Source: Apodemus sylvaticus
Taxonomy: Eukaryota; Chordata; Mammalia; Rodentia; Muridae
Direction: 5' to 3'
Assembly (NCBI RefSeq): GCF_947179515.1
Contig: NC_067477.1
Location: forward strand, 123,822,062-123,886,061
DNA length: 64,000 nt
Part shown: positions 57,786 to 64,000 of the stretch, piece after piece
How positions within the stretch are numbered: position 1 is the stretch's first letter
Layout of the letters: each line of letters begins with the position of its first letter
Translations under genes and position numbers: made by a program
Notes under the pieces: model-generated
What the model saw: only the letters and a program-made list of their open reading frames with translations
Told to the model about the DNA's origin: nothing
The model's database searches: none

Positions 57786-60661
57786 AGAGAGAGAGAGAGA
57801 TATCAGGAACAATGCATTAAAAAGAAAGTTCAATTACCAGGAATCTGTAATCATACAAAAGATATTGGAGGCATAGCAAAGTAAGTTTTCTTTTTTATGT
57901 GTATATTATCTTTTAGCTTCTTTGCTTTTCCATTTTCTCTTTTTTAACATTTATAAAGTAGAACAAGACTCTATACATGTTGAAGTCCGAAGAACTAGAA
58001 GATTCATCTTCAGTCAAGTACTGTTGCTACCATTGAGTTCAACTTCAAATGGCTAGGGAACCGTAGAGCAGCTCATACAATATCTGTGGCCATGCATAGC
58101 TCCAGTCTGCTGGAAAGCCCACATGGCTTCTCAACTCTCCTTTTCCTATTCTGGAAAGAGATGTGACAATAAGGAGTGATGTGTGAAACTTCATCCAGAC
58201 ATGACAGTCATCTGCTGGTAGGCATGATTGATTGCTCAGTTTGAAGTCAATTCAGTCTTGACTAATATTTTAATAAAAGAAGCTTCCCTAAATAAGTTTA
58301 AGATTATCAAAATATACTAAATATAATGAGTATAAAGTTTTGAGGAAATTTATGTGAGTACTATATATAAATGTGTATGATATACTGTAAAAATATTCAT
58401 ATATGCATGCATGCATATGTGCATTGAGTCGTGATGTGAAATGTATTTCTTACTATGAGTCACAGTCAACAAGATTTAAAAGCAACTGCCTGTCCATTCT
58501 AATGACCACTAAACTCCAACTTCTGAAAATAGAGGGAATTAGAAATGACTCTTTATTCCCTTTCCTATCTGTGCATGTCCCCATCTGCCCACTGAACATC
58601 CTACCAACTCCTAAACTCAACTTCTTTAAAGCATCTACCACCTTCACTCCAACCCAGCACCTCTCCCTACCATAACTATGTCTCAAATAATCCCTCCAGA
58701 CACACACAAGCCTTCAGAATTAGTTAGCTGTTTGTCGGTGTATCTCTGTGATTCCCCTCACTCCCATTGGCTTCTGCATTGCTCATCTAAATGTTACCAC
58801 TCTAAGTCACTCCAGCACAGCTGCCATCCTGTGTCAAAAACACAGACAGTGCTCTTAATAAAAACATTCACTCCTCACTTATGAGTCTTCACTGAAGACA
58901 TCCAATGGGTAATGAAGAACATGGTAAGAGCTTGGCCTCTCTGCCTCCATTTTGTCCCTGTTTATCATTCCTTCAGTCACCTTGGATTTTAGGAACAACA
59001 GATCTGATGGATACACATCTTGAGACAAGCATCCAGATTATCCCTTGGGTGACAGTTTCCATACAACAAAGTCTTGACTGACAACCCTGAGATAATGATG
59101 ACTTAGAGCACAGTTCCCTGAAGACTGGTTAATGATGCATGTGTCTTCTATCCCGAGCTCATGTCAGCACCCAACAGATAGGATTGGTGATTTTAGCTCA
59201 CTGGTATTCCCAGTAGAGCTATATTCAGTAAAGTTCTTTTTGTTTTACACCATTAATTTTTCCATTTGTTTTGGAGAGCAAGTAACTGAACTTAATTGCT
59301 TAGGACCCCCAGAGTTGGACCTCAGGCCTAAAGCTGTAAGTGTAAACTGGCACCAGGTTATCACAACCTATAGTCTTCTAAACCTCATAGCTCATATATC
59401 CCAGTCAACTAATAATCTATCTCACACTTATATGAGATATGCTGATCAAATACATTTATTAATTTCTTAAAATTTATTAAATAATGACCAAATAAAACTT
59501 CTATTTGACCCAGAATTTTTGGCCTCCCAGACCTTGTACTATGTCTCAGTACAAGAATTGCAAACAAATAATAAAAGAATCTGAGAATGAATAATAAATA
59601 GAAAACAGTTATTAAATAAGAAGTATATAAAATGAAAATAGGGAAATTCTCTTTATGAATTAATAATTATATTAATCATTATTTCTTCATGTGACTCAGA
59701 ACTCCAAATTTTAAGATAGCTATAAAAGGTCAGATGATATTATATTCCTAGCTGCCCAGATGAATACCAGTCAGTCACTGCAATATAAATAGCAGCATGG
59801 CATTAAAAATAAATGAACAGATTCATCTGTATAAACAAATAAAATGACTTTTGGTCCACAACATTAGCAATATATAGATTTTCATTAAATTATTTAACTT
59901 AAATCACAGCCAGTCCTAATGAAGGATGCAAAACCAGAGAGTTTGTGTAGACAGATAAATTGGAGTAAAACAGCTGGCTTTAGCAGCATCCTCTGCATTT
60001 CTCATATATATGTCCAAATTATGAAGAGATGATTGACAGGATGGCCAGAAATTATTTTATTTCTACTAGCTCAGAAAAGGCACATATTAAACAATAATGG
60101 GAAAATAATCTCAGTTTGCCAACTCTACATGAAAACTAAGCTGAAATCAAAACTGACGGCTCAGTCCCCAAATGCACATTCAATCTAACGGGAAGGAATG
60201 TCAACAGAAAATAATTACCCATTACTCTCACCCTGACTTCAGTGAAATTAACATGAAAATGTTTCAGGTTGTTGTTAGAGGAAATTTCAACACACAGGTT
60301 AATCTTATCTTTAATTATAAAAAGGCAGCACACACATTTTGAATGTGCACATTCAATTGAACATTAGTGTGGGAAGCATTTTCCATCATGGGGGAAAATA
60401 CCTGCTTTTCAGAACAATGGCACCAGGTGCTAACAAATGAAGTTCTGAATCTAGTTGGAATTTAATTCTGCCCTCAAAGGAATGTGCACAACAGAAACAA
60501 AGATAAAAGTCCATCAGAATTTTTAGTTGCGGCATATGAATGCACATAAGAATATTTGTATAAAAAGAGTTCTAATTTTAAAAATATGTTCTAAAAGGAT
60601 GCTTAATGGTTACATAGCAATTTCCAGTTTGGGAAGAAATTTAAAGGCATTGCCAACTCTT
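57786..60661. other. No gene recognised
   Basis: Mostly AT-rich unique DNA. A short GAGAGA run is at 57784-57800, and the 18-bp palindrome ATATGCATGCATGCATAT is near 58401. Frames of about 112 codons (59132-59470) show no motif. Confidence 0.4.
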
Positions 60662-61045
60662 TGAGTTAGAATTTCTATTGCTATGACACAACATCATGAC
60701 CAAGAGCTAGTTGGAGATAAAAGAGTTTATTCAGCTTGCAACACTCAGATCACAGATCATCATGGAAGAAGTCAGAGAAGGAACTCAAGACAGGAATCTG
60801 ATGTCAGGAACTGAATGCCTCAGAGGAAAGATGCTTGCTTGCTAGTTGTTAGTTCTGCTTCCTTATACACCCCAGGAAATATGCCCAAGGGTAGCACTAC
60901 CTACAATGGGATGGGCCTTCCTCCATCAGTCACTAAGGAAATGCCTGGCAGACTTGCATAACAGGCTCATCTGATGGGGGCATTTTATCATGTGTAGTTC
61001 TCTCCAAAAGATCCTTGCCCCTGTCAATCTGACATAAAAACTAGC
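60662..61045 (+). repeat. Rodent medium-reiteration repeat, well preserved
   Basis: AGTTAGAATTTCTATTGCTATGACACAACATCATGACCAAGAGC starts it. It contains GATCATCATGGAAGAAGTCAGAGAAGGAACTCAAG, CAAGGGTAGCACTACCTACAATGGGATGGGCC and TGGGGGCATTTTATC, and it ends near CTGTCAATCTGACATAAAAACTAG (all in parts). Confidence 0.75.
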
Positions 61046-61792
61046 TGGCACAATCCCATTTTCTCCCTATATTTTTTGTTTGTTAGGTTGGTTGGTCTTT
61101 TTTTGTTGATTGGTTGGGTTTTGGTTTTGACATATGGAAGTCTGTTATATTGAAGTGATATTATATTAGGATACCAGAAAACATGATGCTGTAGAAACAT
61201 ATTTGGGGCAAATGTTAAAATAATATGTCATAAATGAATTTAATATTAAATAAACTAGGAGTGATACATTAGAGTGGCAGGGAAGTTTTTAATATTATCT
61301 TTTTAGTTTTACCTTTATCTTCCTAAACTACATAAATAAGCCCCCTCTAAATACAGTAACAGTGGACACAAAGCAGATGGAAAAGGATGCTGTTCTTTAC
61401 AATAATTCATTTACACAGGATGAGTTCATTCACTTCTCATCCCACTCCCTGTTTAGGTGACTAGTCCTCAGGAGACAACATAGGACAACATTCAAATGTC
61501 CTGGCTAGACTCAGGCTGCAAGGGTTGAGACTTAGTTCTGCCACTTAGAAGCCATGGGTGTTCATTCAAATTACTTAACCTCTCCCAATAGGAGTAAGAA
61601 TACCCTCTGGTATAAGAATACCCCTGCCTTCCAGGATTGCTTTGAGGGCTTAATAAGATAATGCACATAAAACATTTGTAGCTGACAGATTGTACTTAAT
61701 CTCTGGGGCTTTAATTTTTCTTTCAAAGTTCAATATGAAATCTACTAGTGGTACTATAGAGTATGGCTTCTAAAACAATAGGAGTCTCTCTA

Positions 61793-61810
61793 TCTCTGTC
61801 TCTGTCTCTG

Positions 61811-61871
<61 letters not shown>

Positions 61872-61890
61872 TTCTCTCTCTCTCTCTCAC
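61793..61890 (+). repeat. (TCTG)n/(CTCTGT)n and (CT)n microsatellite
   Basis: Six TCTCTG units are followed by a (CT)n run with TTTCTC interruptions. Confidence 0.95.
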
Positions 61891-62386
61891 CACCCTCCAC
61901 ACACATCCTTATCCCTTTTAAGGGCCAATCAAGGGAGTACAGTTGAACAACCCAGGACAAATTCCCCATTTTAAAGTCAGTTTCTTAGAATCTTAAATTG
62001 TGTTAGCAAATAAACCAACATAGTCAATTTTGCCCATAGAGGAATGAGAGAGAGGGAGGAGGATAGTCCACTTATTACAAACATGATGAGAAAAAGGTAT
62101 TTATAGCTTACATAAAATATTATGTAATCTGTAAATTTGTTATGTTCTGAAAATGTAAACAAATAGCTTTACCTCAGGAGCTTTTACTTTGTATTGTTAA
62201 GACCAGAAGATCTAGTCTGCCTCTATTTTCCAACTGTGTACCCTGATAGGGCTGGGGAATTCACATGCTTGAAATGACATTTAATTGAGACCCTCTTGGC
62301 TAGAGGCATGAGAAGAAAGGATCTGTCTCTGGTAGAAAGCAACAGTGCCATCATATTCTGTTCTTATCTCCTTATCTAACCCTCAG

Positions 62387-62461
62387 GCTTTCGCCTCTCC
62401 ATTCAGTGTGGAGGAAGGCCATATCCACATCTACAGTGCAATATTTGACAAGGGGGATAAG
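62387..62461 (+). CDS. Candidate 75-bp internal exon (unidentified gene)
   Basis: A pyrimidine-rich stretch ending CTAACCCTCAG (62376-62386) looks like a 3' splice site. AAG|GTAAGAG at 62459-62468 looks like a strong 5' splice site. The 75 bp between them is a multiple of three and open in the phase-0 frame. It encodes 25 residues including SPFSVEEGHIHIYSAIFDKG. Nothing else in the window looks like a neighbouring exon, which would be normal for a large gene with long introns. I do not recognise the protein. The frame also stays open on both sides (62345-62542), so chance cannot be excluded. Confidence 0.3.
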
Positions 62462-63114
62462 GTAAGAGAAGGAGAATACATTTCTACCTTAATACCTAGT
62501 GACACAGGAGATAGTGTATGCAGAAGTAGGAAATGTGTCTGAATGACTGCATCCAGCCATGCTAACCATTGCTCAATGAGTCACAACCTGCTTCCTATAT
62601 TATGTGTTAGTAAGATGTCAAAAAAAGAGCTTTTACTTTGATAGCATAAAATGATACTATTAAAATAATAGCTTTCTGATTTAGTTACAATAAGACGTTA
62701 TTAAATAATATATGTCACATGCAATAAATGGTTTAATCCACAGTGATTATTGTACAGATGAAATCCCCACAGGAATGGTACCCTCTCACACCATATTGGC
62801 TGCTCTTGCATCTATAATAGTGAAAGGCATATGTAGATTGCTATATACATGAGCCCATGTGAAGAGTTTTTCACACATTAACCTATTTAAATATTTTCAA
62901 TACCCTCCTAGTTGAGGATTCATGCTCTACTTAATTTAAATAAAATTTAAAATAATTTCTCTAATGTACAGCTAATTGACAGAAATGGGACTATTGGCAA
63001 AACAAAAACAAATTTTAAGAAATGTTAGCAAATATAGCAATGTATGAAGAACCTGCGATGTCTATGGTAATGAAAGATGGTGCAGCTGGTAGATAAAATG
63101 ATGTATAGAGGCTC

Positions 63115-63310
63115 TTCAAGACTTAAAATGGAAGCTACAATGTGATATACTATTCCACTCCTTGGGATTTTTAAGTCAGAATCTCTGCACTATACCTTCA
63201 CTCAAGTTCACAGAAACTTTATTCACTATAGCTGAGATATGGAAACAACCCAAATGTCCACTAATTATCCAGATGAATATATAAAGATCCATACAAATGA
63301 ATAACAATAA
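63115..63310 (+). mobile_element. Ancient LINE-1 ORF2 fragment
   Basis: CTACAATGTGATATACTATTCCACTCCTTGGG, CTCTGCACTATACCTTCACTCAAGTTCACAG, TTTATTCACTATAGCTGAGATATGGAAACAACCCAAATGTCC and AGATGAATATATAAAG, in order, match the late ORF2 region of old mammalian L1s (IAALFxIAxxWKEPxCPS equivalent). Confidence 0.75.
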
Positions 63311-63924
63311 TGTTGGAGGAGTACATAGCAACATGCTTAAGGAACCTGAGTTTGATCCCTAAGACCCATGTTTGAGCAACGACAACAATAAATCTGGTAT
63401 ATGACATGAGCTTGTCATCGTGACTTGTCATCCTAATGCTAAAGAAGCAAATACAGACGTATCTTTGGCTGAGTGGCTAGCCTAGCTAACCTGGTGTACT
63501 GTAGACCCGAGGACCTTGGTGGGCCCTTTGCTTAAACAAGGTGGGCAGTGTCCAAGTTTGATCTCGGAGTTACATACCCACATACATGTACAATGCACAA
63601 ACTCTAAAAGACAGAGAATACAATGGTGACTACCAGTGGCGCAAGATGTCATTCAATTAAGATAAATTTTCAGTATGCAAGTCCATTCTTGTGTCTGTCA
63701 CACAATATATTGCCTTTCAAATACCCTATACTGTGCTGAAAACTTTGTATCTCCCATTGTTGGTACACAGCGTTTTGTGGTGCTGTGTGGTAGTGCATAG
63801 TTTTTTTATAATTAAAGGAAGTAAACGTACAACAAGGAGCAAAAGAGAGCTTTTGGAGATTTTCACGTCACTGTCTTTATTGTCAATTTAACTGGATTTC
63901 CCATCACCTAGGAGACACTGATAC
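63311..63924. other. No feature recognised
   Basis: Unique sequence. Confidence 0.4.
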
Positions 63925-64000
63925 TGTCAGTTCTATTGCTGTGCTAAAACACTATGACCCAAAGCAACTTAGGGGAAGACCAGGTTAGTTCAGCTCACAG
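63925..64000 (+). repeat. Start of a rodent medium-reiteration repeat, cut by the window edge
   Basis: CAGTTCTATTGCTGTGCTAAAACACTATGACCCAAAGCAACTTAGGGGAAG, read in parts, is the same terminus as at 17158, 34528 and 60668. Confidence 0.7.

Noticed and set aside
1..64000. Search for endogenous retrovirus gag/pol/env, bacterial operons or defence systems
   Set aside because: No LTR pair, retroviral protein motif, ribosome-binding site pattern or compact gene run was recognised. All reverse-transcriptase sequence found is L1-type.

Overview
The window is non-coding mammalian DNA from a murid rodent, most likely rat (Rattus). Murid-type LINE-1 (L1) ORF1 and ORF2 proteins, B1, B2, B4 and ID SINEs, abundant microsatellites and the lack of any compact gene run point to a rodent. 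The 3' end of the youngest L1, with its ATTATATCGAATAAA-type tail, looks rat-like rather than mouse-like; this species call rests on remembered family features, not a search. No complete host gene, rRNA, true tRNA, CRISPR array, prokaryotic system or recognisable viral gene was seen. The only host-gene hint is one possible 75-bp exon with good splice signals near 62.4 kb.

Layout. About 0.67-6.24 kb is an old, broken plus-strand L1. About 6.89-16.60 kb is the main object: a 9.67-kb block flanked by a perfect 15-bp target-site duplication with a TT/AAAA endonuclease-type site. Inside it are a (CGG)8 tract, two inverted L1 pieces (3' part of ORF2 plus partial 3'UTR, and a 5'UTR fused to the start of ORF1), a short AT-rich segment, and a long plus-strand L1. 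That L1 has a GC-rich, repeat-built 5'UTR, an intact ORF1 (423 codons), an ORF2 open for 964 codons but broken downstream, and a 3'UTR. A second, about 3% diverged copy of its last 0.7 kb follows. The simplest reading is one retrotransposition of a transcript carrying extra sequence at both ends.

From 16.6 to 29.7 kb there is mostly unremarkable sequence with a B4 SINE, a 5'-truncated L1 (21.2-23.1 kb), an ID SINE and purine-rich microsatellites. From 29.7 to 33.3 kb lies a 5'-truncated minus-strand L1. From 33.5 to 64 kb there are scattered repeats: medium-reiteration elements that share one terminus, B1/B2/B4 SINEs, L1 3'UTR fragments, a dense microsatellite block at 38.3-39.4 kb with perfect inverted repeats, and otherwise unique DNA in which I recognise nothing.

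The two L1 proteins work together in retrotransposition: ORF1 is a trimeric RNA-binding chaperone, and ORF2 is an endonuclease and reverse transcriptase. In the young copy ORF1 is intact, but ORF2 carries an N14I change at the endonuclease active site and two in-frame stops, so the locus should not mobilise itself now.
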